NCBI GenBank assembly: GCA_900541745.1
Contig: UQLA01000005.1
Coordinates: 57,793-121,792, forward strand
Length of the DNA: 64,000 nucleotides
From: an uncultured Collinsella sp.
GTDB lineage: Bacteria; Actinomycetota; Coriobacteriia; Coriobacteriales; Coriobacteriaceae
Direction: 5' to 3'
Below the pieces are notes generated by a model that was not told the DNA's origin, did not search any database, and saw only the letters and a list, made by a program, of their open reading frames with translations. Position numbers and translations under genes: made by a program. Shown in pieces: positions 57,213 through 64,000 of the stretch. Positions within the stretch are counted from its first letter, which is position 1, and each line of letters begins with the position of its first letter.

Positions 57213-57270
57213 TTAATTGGGGACAGACTTAAATGCGTGAAAACGCTCATTTACGTCTGTCCCCAATTAA
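57213..57270. repeat. REP-type hairpin with GGGGACAGAC arms
   Basis: TTAATTGGGGACAGAC pairs with GTCTGTCCCCAATTAA, and TAAATG with CATTTA, around ACGC-type inner bases. It lies between ftsH and the aminotransferase gene. It shares the GGGACAG core with the other REP families in the window. Confidence 0.9.
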
Positions 57271-57296
57271 CAGATGGCCCCATATCGCTCAAAAGA

Positions 57297-57328
57297 AAAG
57301 CCTCCACAGGTTTCCCCGCAGAGGCTTT
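57297..57328 (-). terminator. Terminator of the hpt-ftsH unit
   Basis: AAAGCCTC pairs with GAGGCTTT around CACAGGTTTCCCCGCA. On the minus strand TTCTTTTG follows. Confidence 0.8.
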
Positions 57329-57339
57329 CGCCACAAAGG

Positions 57340-59478
57340 CTATTTGTCGGCGTCGGTGTCGGCACCGGCATTGGCGGCACAGTCATCGCCGGCATCATCG
57401 GATGCGGCTTCGGCATCCTCCTGCATAGCCGCCTGCGCAAAGGCTGCGGCATCAGCCGCCAGCTCCTCCTCGCTCATGCGAGGCGCGCGCTTCTTGGTCG
57501 GCATGCCGGCCGCCTTGGCATTGCGCTCCTCCTTGGCCGCCAGGATATCGCCCTCGCGCTCAAGGTAGGCATCCCACTCGTTGTCGAGCAGGGCGCTCAC
57601 GGCGTCGCCTTCGACGGTCTCGCGCTCAAGCAGCACCTTGGCCATCAGATCGAGCTGATCGCGACGGGCATCCAGGATCTCGACCGCACGACGATGGGCC
57701 TCACGCATAATACGCTGAACCTCGATATCGATGCGACGCGCCGTCTCCTCAGAGTAGTCCTGATGATCGGCGTAATCGCGGCCCAGGAACACCTGATGCT
57801 GCGCCTCGCCAAACACCTGCGTGCCGAGCTCCTCGCTCATGCCCAGGCGCGTGACCATCTCGCGCGCCATCTTGGTCGCACGCTCCAGGTCGTTGCTCGC
57901 GCCCGACGTGATGTCGTCGCACATGAGTTCCTCGGCAACGCGACCGCCCAAGAACACGGCGAGCTCGTCGAGCATCTCGTTCTTGGTCTTGAGGAAGTGA
58001 TCCTCCTGCGGAAGCTGCAGTGTGTAACCCAAAGCCTGGCCGCGGCTGACGATCGAAATCTTGTGAACCGGATCGGAGTGCTCCAGGATGTGACCCACCA
58101 GGGCGTGACCGCTCTCGTGGTAGGCAATCGTGGTGCGCTCGGCCTCGGTCATCACGCGACCCTTGCGCTGCGGACCGGCAATCACGCGCTCCATCGACTC
58201 CTCGACCTCGTCCATCGAGATCACGGAACGATGGCGGCGGGCAGCCAGCAGCGCAGACTCGTTGAGCAGATTTGCCAGATCGGCGCCGGTGAAGCCAACG
58301 GTCATCTGGGCGAGCTTCTCAAACTTCACGTCCTCGTCCATCGGCTTGTTCTCGGCATGCACGCGCAAGATCTGCTCGCGGCCCTTCACATCCGGACGGT
58401 CGACCGTGACCTGACGGTCAAAACGACCGGGACGCAGCAATGCCGGATCCAGGATGTCAGGACGGTTGGTCGCGGCGATCAGGATGACCGACTCGCTCTC
58501 CTCAAAACCGTCCATCTCGACCAGCAGCTGGTTGAGCGTCTGCTCGCGCTCGTCGTGACCGCCGCCCAAGCCAGCTCCGCGCTGACGTCCCACGGCATCG
58601 ATCTCATCGATGAAGATGATCGACGGGGCCTGGGACTTGGCCTCCTTAAAGAGGTCACGCACGCGGCTGGCGCCGACACCCACGAACATCTCGACAAAGT
58701 CGGAACCCGAGATGCTAAAGAACGGCACGCCCGCCTCGCCGGCAACGGCCTTGGCCAGCAGCGTTTTACCGGTGCCCGGAGGGCCCACCAGCAACACGCC
58801 GCGCGGGATCTTGGCGCCCAGCTTGCGATAGCGATCCGGATCGCTCAAAAAGTCGCGGATCTCCTCGAGTTCCTCGACTGCCTCGTCCACGCCGGCAACG
58901 TCTTCAAACTTGACCTTGGGGCGCGTGGCCTCGTTGGTCTTGGCGTTGGTCTTGCCAAACTGCATGTTCCTGTTGTTGGCGCCCATCATCTGGCGCATAA
59001 AGTAGAACATGATGGCGATCAGGGCGATCGTCGGAAGCACGCTCATCGCCAGGTCGCCCCAAAAATCGGGATCATTGGTGTTGACGATGTACTTGGTATC
59101 GGGGTGCTCCGCCATAAGCTCGGCAAGCGAATCGGAGCCGACATAGGTCGAGGAGAAGCTCTTGAGCTCGCTCGTATCGCCCTTGTCCTTCTTCGTCTTC
59201 CAGTAATGACCCGTCACGCTTCCGTCTTGAACCGTATAGGTCAGATCTTCGACGCGATCCTGCTTGATGGCGCTGACCATCTCGCTCGTCGCGAGCTTTA
59301 CGGTATTGCTGGAATTGGCAAAGCCGGAGCCCATGTTAAAGAAGGCGTAGCCCAGGAGCGCGCAAGCCAAAATAAAATACAGCCAGCCCGTACGCGTGGG
59401 CTTCTTGCCTCCGGGCACCCCCGGGATCTTAGGCTCCCGGGGAGTCTGGGAATTGTTATCGTTACGGTCGTCGGGCAT
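57340..59478 (-). CDS. ftsH: ATP-dependent zinc metalloprotease FtsH
   Basis: This 712-residue membrane AAA+ protease degrades misfolded and regulatory membrane proteins. A first membrane helix (TGWLYFILACALLGYAFFNM) and a second (MSVLPTIALIAIMFYFMRQM) bracket the extracytoplasmic part. The AAA+ domain has GPPGTGKTLLAKAVAGEAG, SIIFIDEIDAVGRQR and the second region of homology ending RPGRFDRQV. The zinc site is YHESGHALVGH, with the third ligand region downstream. The C-terminus is acidic and Ala-rich. GGAGG lies twelve nt before the ATG, and the gene starts two nt after the hpt stop, so it is translated with hpt. The order tilS-hpt-ftsH is conserved in many bacteria. Confidence 0.97.
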   Translation of the reverse strand: MPDDRNDNNSQTPREPKIPGVPGGKKPTRTGWLYFILACALLGYAFFNMGSGFANSSNTVKLATSEMVSAIKQDRVEDLTYTVQDGSVTGHYWKTKKDKGDTSELKSFSSTYVGSDSLAELMAEHPDTKYIVNTNDPDFWGDLAMSVLPTIALIAIMFYFMRQMMGANNRNMQFGKTNAKTNEATRPKVKFEDVAGVDEAVEELEEIRDFLSDPDRYRKLGAKIPRGVLLVGPPGTGKTLLAKAVAGEAGVPFFSISGSDFVEMFVGVGASRVRDLFKEAKSQAPSIIFIDEIDAVGRQRGAGLGGGHDEREQTLNQLLVEMDGFEESESVILIAATNRPDILDPALLRPGRFDRQVTVDRPDVKGREQILRVHAENKPMDEDVKFEKLAQMTVGFTGADLANLLNESALLAARRHRSVISMDEVEESMERVIAGPQRKGRVMTEAERTTIAYHESGHALVGHILEHSDPVHKISIVSRGQALGYTLQLPQEDHFLKTKNEMLDELAVFLGGRVAEELMCDDITSGASNDLERATKMAREMVTRLGMSEELGTQVFGEAQHQVFLGRDYADHQDYSEETARRIDIEVQRIMREAHRRAVEILDARRDQLDLMAKVLLERETVEGDAVSALLDNEWDAYLEREGDILAAKEERNAKAAGMPTKKRAPRMSEEELAADAAAFAQAAMQEDAEAASDDAGDDCAANAGADTDADK

Positions 59479-59479
59479 C

Positions 59480-60028
59480 TTACGAATAAACCTCCGGTTT
59501 CAAAATGCCCAGATACGGAAGGTTACGATAGCGCTCGGCATAGTCGAGGCCGTAGCCCACCACAAAGGCATCGGGGCAATGGGTTCCAACATACTTGGGC
59601 GTGACGGCCGAGGTACGGTCCTCAACGTCCTTCCACAGGAAGGCAGCGACCTCCAGAGAAGCGGGCTTGCGGCTCTCGAGGTTCTTCATCAGATACTTGA
59701 GCGTCAGGCCCGAGTCCAGAATGTCCTCGACGATCAGCACGTCGCGACCGCGGATGTCGATATCCAGGTCCTTAATGATACGCACGATACCCGAGGACTT
59801 CACACCGTTGCCATAGCTCGAAACAGCCATGAAATCGATGTTGGTCGGCAGCTCGATCTTGCGCATCAGGTCGCCCATAAAGACCACAGCGCCGCGCAGG
59901 ACCGCAATCAGCACCAGATCCTTACCCGCGTAGTCGCGAGTAATCTGCTCGCCTAGGCGAGAGACGATACCGTCGATATCCTCCTGCGTAAACAGAACCT
60001 TCTCGATATCCGGATGTTGAGAAGCCAT
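59480..60028 (-). CDS. hpt: Hypoxanthine phosphoribosyltransferase
   Basis: This 182-residue enzyme salvages hypoxanthine and guanine with PRPP. The PRPP loop is VLIVEDILDSGLTLKYL, and AVLRGAVVFMGDLMRKI and FVVGYGLDYAERYRNLPYLG are family motifs. AAAGGGTTGTC precedes the ATG. It is the first gene of the hpt-ftsH pair. A possible promoter on the minus strand has TAGAAT (60090-60085) as the -10 element with a weak TGGAAA -35. tilS upstream ends 147 nt earlier on the same strand, so read-through from tilS is also possible. Confidence 0.96.
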   Translation of the reverse strand: MASQHPDIEKVLFTQEDIDGIVSRLGEQITRDYAGKDLVLIAVLRGAVVFMGDLMRKIELPTNIDFMAVSSYGNGVKSSGIVRIIKDLDIDIRGRDVLIVEDILDSGLTLKYLMKNLESRKPASLEVAAFLWKDVEDRTSAVTPKYVGTHCPDAFVVGYGLDYAERYRNLPYLGILKPEVYS

Positions 60029-60175
60029 GACAACCCTTTCTTGTGCTTATCGCCCACACACCGCCGTATGGACGCGAACTTCACATTCTAGCAGCGCACG
60101 GGATATATTTTCCAGCCCATACGCCATCAGCGCGGGAATACCGTCAACGTCGCACAGAATAGCTGGCGTGGGACG

Positions 60176-61717
60176 CTATTCCGCATCGACCACACGAAGC
60201 AGATACGCCACGCGCGTTGCGGCCGTGCATTTAAAACGCTCGTCCGTGCGAACGCCTGCGACCCATACCACGGCACCTCCCGGAGCCGTTCTCACCACGG
60301 GAACGCCTGCGCGCTCAGAAACAGGAATACGAGCCTCGTTGAGTAGGTCGGATACCTTCTTACTTCGCCCACTCATGCCCAACGGACACATCACATCCCC
60401 CGGCACGGGACCGTCTACCCACAGACGCGCCAAACGCGCCTCGGCGGGAATCTCCCCGCGCGAGCCGGCGAGCATCCGTTCGCTATCGCGATCGGCAAAG
60501 CCCAGCGTCGCGGCATCCACCATAGCGGCCACCCCTCCGGCGCCCGCGAGTTCGCGGGCACGGCGCACAATATCACACCCCGGCTCGACGGCCATCGGCT
60601 CTGCCACCAGGATGCGGCCCGCCCCCAGCGGCAATCGACCGGGAATGGCGACCCAATCGGCAACTAACCCCTCGCGCGCCGCCGGGGCCTTGAATGACAG
60701 CATGCCAAACTCCACGCGCGCATCGATTCCCGCCGGCAGCGTGACCGAACCCGAGCCTTCGGCGACACAGGCGAGCACGCGCTCCACATGCCGCATCTCC
60801 GGGCGAGCGTCGGGGTCGATACGCTTAATTGCCAGTCGCACCATGCGCCGGGCAATCACCACCTCGGCCGCGGCCAGTCGGCGGGCGTCAAGGACCAATG
60901 CACCCGCCGCCTCCTTACGCAGGCAGCTTCGAAACGCCTGTGCGGAAAGCTGGGAAAGAAAGGCGTCCTCATCGCCTAGGATCTCGCAGGCGGCGCCAAT
61001 CGTCTTACAGACGCTCGCGTTACGCTGCGCCACCACCGGCATCACCCGATGGCGCACGTAGTTACGCAAGTACGACACGTCCTCGTTGCTCTCGTCTTCT
61101 CGCCACGGCTGACCATGCACCTGCAGATAGCCTACGAGCTCATCATGAGTCAGGTCGAGCAAGGGACGCACCACGATATTCCTCCGGCGAGGAATGCTCG
61201 ATAGACCGGCGGGCCCCGAACCCTTAATCGCGTTCATCAAAAACGTTTCCGCGCGATCCGAAGACGTGTGCGCAGTGCAGATACGAGCCGCCGTTCGCGG
61301 TGCCCCCGTCTGGGCGCAGAGCTCGCGAACATACCTCCGCGCCGCGGCATAGCGTACCTCGCGGGCAGCCGCCTCGATATTGCCCGATTCATCATCAAAA
61401 TAGGCATGCTCAACACACAGCGGCAAGCCATATTGTGCGCATAGGCCGCGCACAAAGGCCTCGTCGCCATCGGACGCCTCGCCGCGTAGATGATGGTTCA
61501 CATGCAGCACGTGCAGCCGCTCGCGCGCGATGGGGGCTACACCACGCCCATCCAGAATATCCAACTTTGATGTGCACGCCATAAGGAGCAAAGCCGTCGA
61601 GTCCGCACCACCTGATACCATGAGCACCACGGGGGCAGCCGTCTGCCGCGTTGCCAGGGCTTTATCATCAGCCCGCGATGCGGCATGATGTCCGTAATGC
61701 TGAGATACCGTTGGCAT
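60176..61717 (-). CDS. tilS: tRNA(Ile)-lysidine synthase
   Basis: This 513-residue enzyme attaches lysine to C34 of tRNA-Ile(CAU), which changes both decoding and charging. The PP-loop is VVLMVSGGADSTALLL, preceded by a 30-residue extension. HVNHHLRGEASDGDEAFV, TAHTSSDRAETFLMNAIKGSG and YLRNYVRHRVMPVV are TilS-specific. The C-terminal ~200 residues are the tRNA-contact domains (PLGAGRILVAEP, MCPLGMSGRSKKVSDLLNE). AGGAGGAAGCAA precedes the ATG. It is divergent from the MBL hydrolase, with only 48 nt between the starts, so both promoters must lie in or near each other's genes. Confidence 0.95.
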   Translation of the reverse strand: MPTVSQHYGHHAASRADDKALATRQTAAPVVLMVSGGADSTALLLMACTSKLDILDGRGVAPIARERLHVLHVNHHLRGEASDGDEAFVRGLCAQYGLPLCVEHAYFDDESGNIEAAAREVRYAAARRYVRELCAQTGAPRTAARICTAHTSSDRAETFLMNAIKGSGPAGLSSIPRRRNIVVRPLLDLTHDELVGYLQVHGQPWREDESNEDVSYLRNYVRHRVMPVVAQRNASVCKTIGAACEILGDEDAFLSQLSAQAFRSCLRKEAAGALVLDARRLAAAEVVIARRMVRLAIKRIDPDARPEMRHVERVLACVAEGSGSVTLPAGIDARVEFGMLSFKAPAAREGLVADWVAIPGRLPLGAGRILVAEPMAVEPGCDIVRRARELAGAGGVAAMVDAATLGFADRDSERMLAGSRGEIPAEARLARLWVDGPVPGDVMCPLGMSGRSKKVSDLLNEARIPVSERAGVPVVRTAPGGAVVWVAGVRTDERFKCTAATRVAYLLRVVDAE

Positions 61718-61765
61718 TTGCTTCCTCCTCTATTCGTTCGCACCCATTGTATCCTTTGGAATCTT

Positions 61766-62575
61766 ATGTCTCGTCTGCACCTTCATATCCTTGGCAGCGG
61801 CTCAAAAGGCAACTGCGCGCTCATCGAAGGCCCCCGGGGGCTTATCATGATTGACGACGGTCTTTCTCGCCGCGAGACATTAAAGCGCATGACAGAACTG
61901 GGGCTCTCGGCAGACAACGTCTCGGCTCTTCTCATTACTCATGAGCATACCGATCACATCAAGGGCCTCGATGTCTGGTGCAAGCACTGGCACGGCCCCC
62001 TCTTTGCCAGCAGGGGCACACTTTCGAGCAAAGAAAATCTTTCGCATCTGCCTGTCGAGGAATTCGATCCCGGTGACACCCTATCCATTGCCGGCATCCA
62101 GGTGCAAACCTACTCAACATCACACGATGTCATAAATCCAGTCGGCTATCGATTCGACGCCCTCGATGATTCCATCGGCTTTGCCACCGACACCGGTGAG
62201 CTATCGAGCCAAGCCATGAACACCCTCGAAGATTGCCGAGTCCTCGCACTCGAAAGCAATCACGATGTGACCATGCTGCGCGAGGGAGAATATCCCCGCT
62301 TTCTTCAGGAGCGCATCCTGTCCACAAAGGGGCACCTTTCCAACAGCCAGGCCGCCGAAGCCGCACAAGAACTTGTTACCGAACGCACCGAACAGCTCAT
62401 CGCCATGCACATCAGCCAGGACAATAATCGTCCAAGCCTTACCGTCAAAAGCTATGCCAACGCACTTGATGCAAGCCTCGATGATGAGCTCGGCAGCTCT
62501 GCCACCCTTCTTCAAGGGTCACGGAAGCTCACGATACGCCCTGCAAGTCAATATCAACCGACAACTATTCAATAG
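61766..62575 (+). CDS. Metallo-beta-lactamase-fold hydrolase, YycJ/WalJ-like
   Basis: This 269-residue protein starts MSRLHLHILGSGSKGNCALI, the opening of the YycJ group. The metal-binding motif is LLITHEHTDHIKGL. Further ligands are in QTYSTSHDVINPVGYR, FATDTGELS and ALESNHD, followed by GHLSNSQAAE. YycJ proteins resemble DNA or RNA nucleases and are linked to replication-stress or cell-wall coordination in Firmicutes, but no walRK genes are present here. The ribosome site is weak (TTTGGAATCTT). It is divergent from tilS and convergent with hsp20. Confidence 0.9.
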   Translation: MSRLHLHILGSGSKGNCALIEGPRGLIMIDDGLSRRETLKRMTELGLSADNVSALLITHEHTDHIKGLDVWCKHWHGPLFASRGTLSSKENLSHLPVEEFDPGDTLSIAGIQVQTYSTSHDVINPVGYRFDALDDSIGFATDTGELSSQAMNTLEDCRVLALESNHDVTMLREGEYPRFLQERILSTKGHLSNSQAAEAAQELVTERTEQLIAMHISQDNNRPSLTVKSYANALDASLDDELGSSATLLQGSRKLTIRPASQYQPTTIQ

Positions 62576-62587
62576 CCCACTCAAGAC

Positions 62588-62624
62588 AAAAAAGGGGGCT
62601 GGGAATCACTTCCCAGCCCCCTTA
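62588..62624. terminator. Bidirectional terminator between the MBL hydrolase and hsp20 genes
   Basis: AAGGGGGCTGGGAA pairs with TTCCCAGCCCCCTT around TCACT, with an A-tract on the left and TTAACT on the right. It can serve both genes. Confidence 0.92.
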
Positions 62625-62655
62625 ACTCATACTCTCGATTGGAGCAGAGCCACCA

Positions 62656-63087
62656 TTAATCGATAGAGATCTTCGTAACGTTCTTCTTCTCGACGATCTT
62701 GGGAACCGTAACGGTCAGGATGCCGTCAGCGTACTTAGCCGAGAGGCCCTCGCTCGAAGCGTCCTTAAGATACACGCCACGCGTCGCGCTGTACGAGCTG
62801 AACTCCTTCTGCAGGAAGTTCTTGCCCTCGTTCTCCTCGTCTTCCTCGACATTCACGCTAATGGACAGACGGCCCTCGTTAAGCTCGACATCGATATCGT
62901 CCTTGGCAACACCGGTCAGATAAGCCTTGACCTCATAGCCATCGCCCTTATCCTCAACGTCAACGGGGAACGCCTTAGAGGCAATCGAGTTGTTCGCTAG
63001 GTCGCTCATATCATCAAACAGATCGAACAGCGAGCTTGCAGAGGGACGAACGCCAAAAACCGAACGATAAGGAACCATGCTTGCCAT
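62656..63087 (-). CDS. Hsp20/alpha-crystallin small heat-shock protein
   Basis: This 143-residue holdase chaperone starts MASMVPYRSVFGVRPSASSL and has a short hydrophobic N-terminal arm (FDLFDDMSDLANNSI). The alpha-crystallin domain runs from about residue 40: FPVDVEDKGDGYEVKAYLTG, VAKDDIDVELNEGRLSISV, and YLKDASSEGLSAKYADGILTVTVP. The C-terminal anchor usually reads I-x-I; here it ends KISID. AAGGAGTGG lies before the ATG at 63087. Its upstream AT-rich region shows no CIRCE or HspR-type inverted repeat that I could match, so its heat control is unclear. Confidence 0.95.
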   Translation of the reverse strand: MASMVPYRSVFGVRPSASSLFDLFDDMSDLANNSIASKAFPVDVEDKGDGYEVKAYLTGVAKDDIDVELNEGRLSISVNVEEDEENEGKNFLQKEFSSYSATRGVYLKDASSEGLSAKYADGILTVTVPKIVEKKNVTKISID

Positions 63088-63120
63088 GTTTACCACTCCT
63101 TTATAGGACTGCCGAGTCAT

Positions 63121-63364
63121 CTTCTAGGTGACTGGGACTTCTTTTGACGCTCTTATATATGCCCACCCAGTGCTCATATATACATCGACTATAAAGTTTT
63201 TTGAGTCCAGTACTATAAGCATATCTAAGTGTGTATGACTCAGGTTTTAGTAAGGTTAAGGTTCTTTGAACCAGAGCTCAAATAACGAGTATGTCCACAG
63301 CTACAAATAACAAGGGGCTTACAATGAGCGCGTATACGTTGTTGGTAACGAGCTAAAGGGCATC
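63121..63364. other. AT-rich divergent region upstream of hsp20
   Basis: This 244-nt gap is much richer in A and T than the rest of the window. TTGAGT (63201) and ACTCAG (63238) are inverted but 31 nt apart, too far for an HspR site. TATATATG-type sequences could serve as -10 elements. I do not call a promoter. Confidence 0.4.
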
Positions 63365-63832
63365 ATGGACGACAAAAACCAGAACAATAAGTTTATACCG
63401 ACGCGGGGGGAAGATACTTCCACGCAGCCGCCACGGTTCCATCGCCCCCACATCTCGCAAGAGCCCATTAATGATCCGGAGCCCGAGTATGTGACGAGAA
63501 ATCGATATCAAACGATCGAGGATGCCCAGACGGGACGTAAGCATATGGGCGTCGCATCGAGCGATCCCGTATATCTGAAAGATGCACCGTTATCAAAAAA
63601 CAGCGCAATCAATGACAACCCGACGAAAACATCCAAAACTCGACAGCAAAGAGGTCCTCGACCTAAGCAAACCTTAACGCATTCGGCTCGTTATCTCGAG
63701 ACGCCAAAACAAGGGAAAACGATCTTCGTTTCGTCAAGTAAACGACGTAAGCAACATCGACTGACAATTCTGCTTTTGATCATTGTGGTCATAGCAATTG
63801 CCCTTGTGATTCGATTTATTGTCTTTAAATAA
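63365..63832 (+). CDS. Tail-anchored basic protein, unknown
   Basis: This 155-residue protein is polar and rich in Lys, Arg, Gln, Thr and Pro over residues 1-130 (for example SKTRQQRGPRPKQTL and SSSKRRKQHRLT). One hydrophobic helix (ILLLIIVVIAIALVIRFIVF) ends it. Most of the protein should therefore face the cytoplasm. AAAGGGCATC precedes the ATG. Codon use is more AT-rich than its neighbours. I do not recognise a family. It lies alone between hsp20 and a strong terminator. Confidence 0.65.
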   Translation: MDDKNQNNKFIPTRGEDTSTQPPRFHRPHISQEPINDPEPEYVTRNRYQTIEDAQTGRKHMGVASSDPVYLKDAPLSKNSAINDNPTKTSKTRQQRGPRPKQTLTHSARYLETPKQGKTIFVSSSKRRKQHRLTILLLIIVVIAIALVIRFIVFK

Positions 63833-63902
63833 AAGTTCATTACCCATAAGCCCAACCGAGTCACGGGTGAAATGCAGCTACATTGAGAAGTGTTAACGCA
63901 AA

Positions 63903-63936
63903 AAGGGGGGGAGGCCGCGAGGCCTCCCCCTTCTTC
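63903..63936 (+). terminator. Terminator near the right end of the window
   Basis: AAGGGGGGGAGGCC pairs with GGCCTCCCCCTT around GCGA, followed by CTTC. It follows the tail-anchored protein gene by 70 nt. Confidence 0.8.
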
Positions 63937-64000
63937 AATCTCGATGACGGCTCGGTGCCGTCCACCGGTCAGCGGCGCCCTGGCCTCCCACGGGCTGACC
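63937..64000. other. Unassigned right edge
   Basis: Two small hairpins, GACGGC with GCCGTC and GGTCAGC with GCTGACC, can form here. This may be the 3' end of a minus-strand gene or RNA that continues outside the window. Nothing can be named. Confidence 0.3.

Noticed and set aside
57274..59604. A 776-residue frame antisense to ftsH
   Set aside because: It covers ftsH completely on the other strand, where the protease motifs are unmistakable.
63121..63364. CIRCE or HspR (HAIR) site before hsp20
   Set aside because: The only TTGAGT/ACTCAG pair is 31 nt apart, and no CIRCE-like inverted repeat was seen.
63937..64000. tmRNA or RNase P RNA end at the window edge
   Set aside because: The visible 64 nt have hairpins but none of the conserved ends of these RNAs.

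Overview
The window is a 64 kb piece of a GC-rich chromosome that reads as a human-gut Coriobacteriia genome, most like Collinsella. This assignment rests on gene content, codon use and repeat style, not on a search. Supporting signs are a class B sortase, an LAxTG-type surface protein, LtaS-like and LCP envelope enzymes, an actinobacterial EF-G-like GTPase, a short KdpD beside Kup, and many small palindromic repeats between genes. There are no phage genes, transposases, cas genes or rRNA operons. The RNA genes are one tRNA-Ser(UGA) and the SRP RNA.

Layout. 1-9 kb: partial HAD phosphatase, RlmKL with a worn-out RlmL half, KdpE/KdpD with Kup, a nitroreductase. 9-17 kb: LtaS-like synthase, then a 1362-residue LAxTG surface protein lying between two arrays of ~61-nt palindromes and two inverted copies of a hairpin element. 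17-25 kb: flavodoxin with a 23-nt repeat promoter, a heterodimeric ABC exporter, SRP RNA, a TadA-glycerate kinase fusion, tRNA-Ser, TetR, LemA. 25-34 kb: IlvE, DedA, CysE, a second ABC exporter pair under a MarR regulator, a small orphan protein, a second nitroreductase. 34-41 kb: LCP protein, sortase B and an SPATG surface protein, then a Fis-type regulator, a YeiH transporter and a GntR regulator. 41-48 kb: GlmS, LacI regulator, HAD phosphatase, LarE, secreted nuclease. 48-64 kb: EF-G-like GTPase, amino-acid ABC importer, RlmD, PHP phosphatase, aminotransferase, tilS-hpt-ftsH cluster, MBL hydrolase, Hsp20, and a tail-anchored orphan.

How genes work together. Envelope functions recur: glycerol-phosphate polymer synthesis, LCP ligation, sortase anchoring and the glucosamine-6-phosphate supply from GlmS. 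Two ABC exporter pairs have the asymmetric ATP-site pattern of heterodimeric exporters. Potassium uptake by Kup lies beside a reduced KdpDE system. The amino-acid importer is a three-gene operon with a large intercistronic hairpin.

The most unusual signal is a hairpin element present three times (11466-11595, 16845-16973 inverted, 53195-53345). Its ~70-nt core keeps loops and junctions nearly identical, while both the inner stem and the 30-41 bp outer stem change sequence and stay base-paired. Between the second and third copies the only core differences are four matched pairs in the inner stem. Two copies bracket the surface-protein gene together with the palindrome arrays. I cannot tell from sequence alone whether this is a structured RNA, a mobile palindrome or a recombination site.
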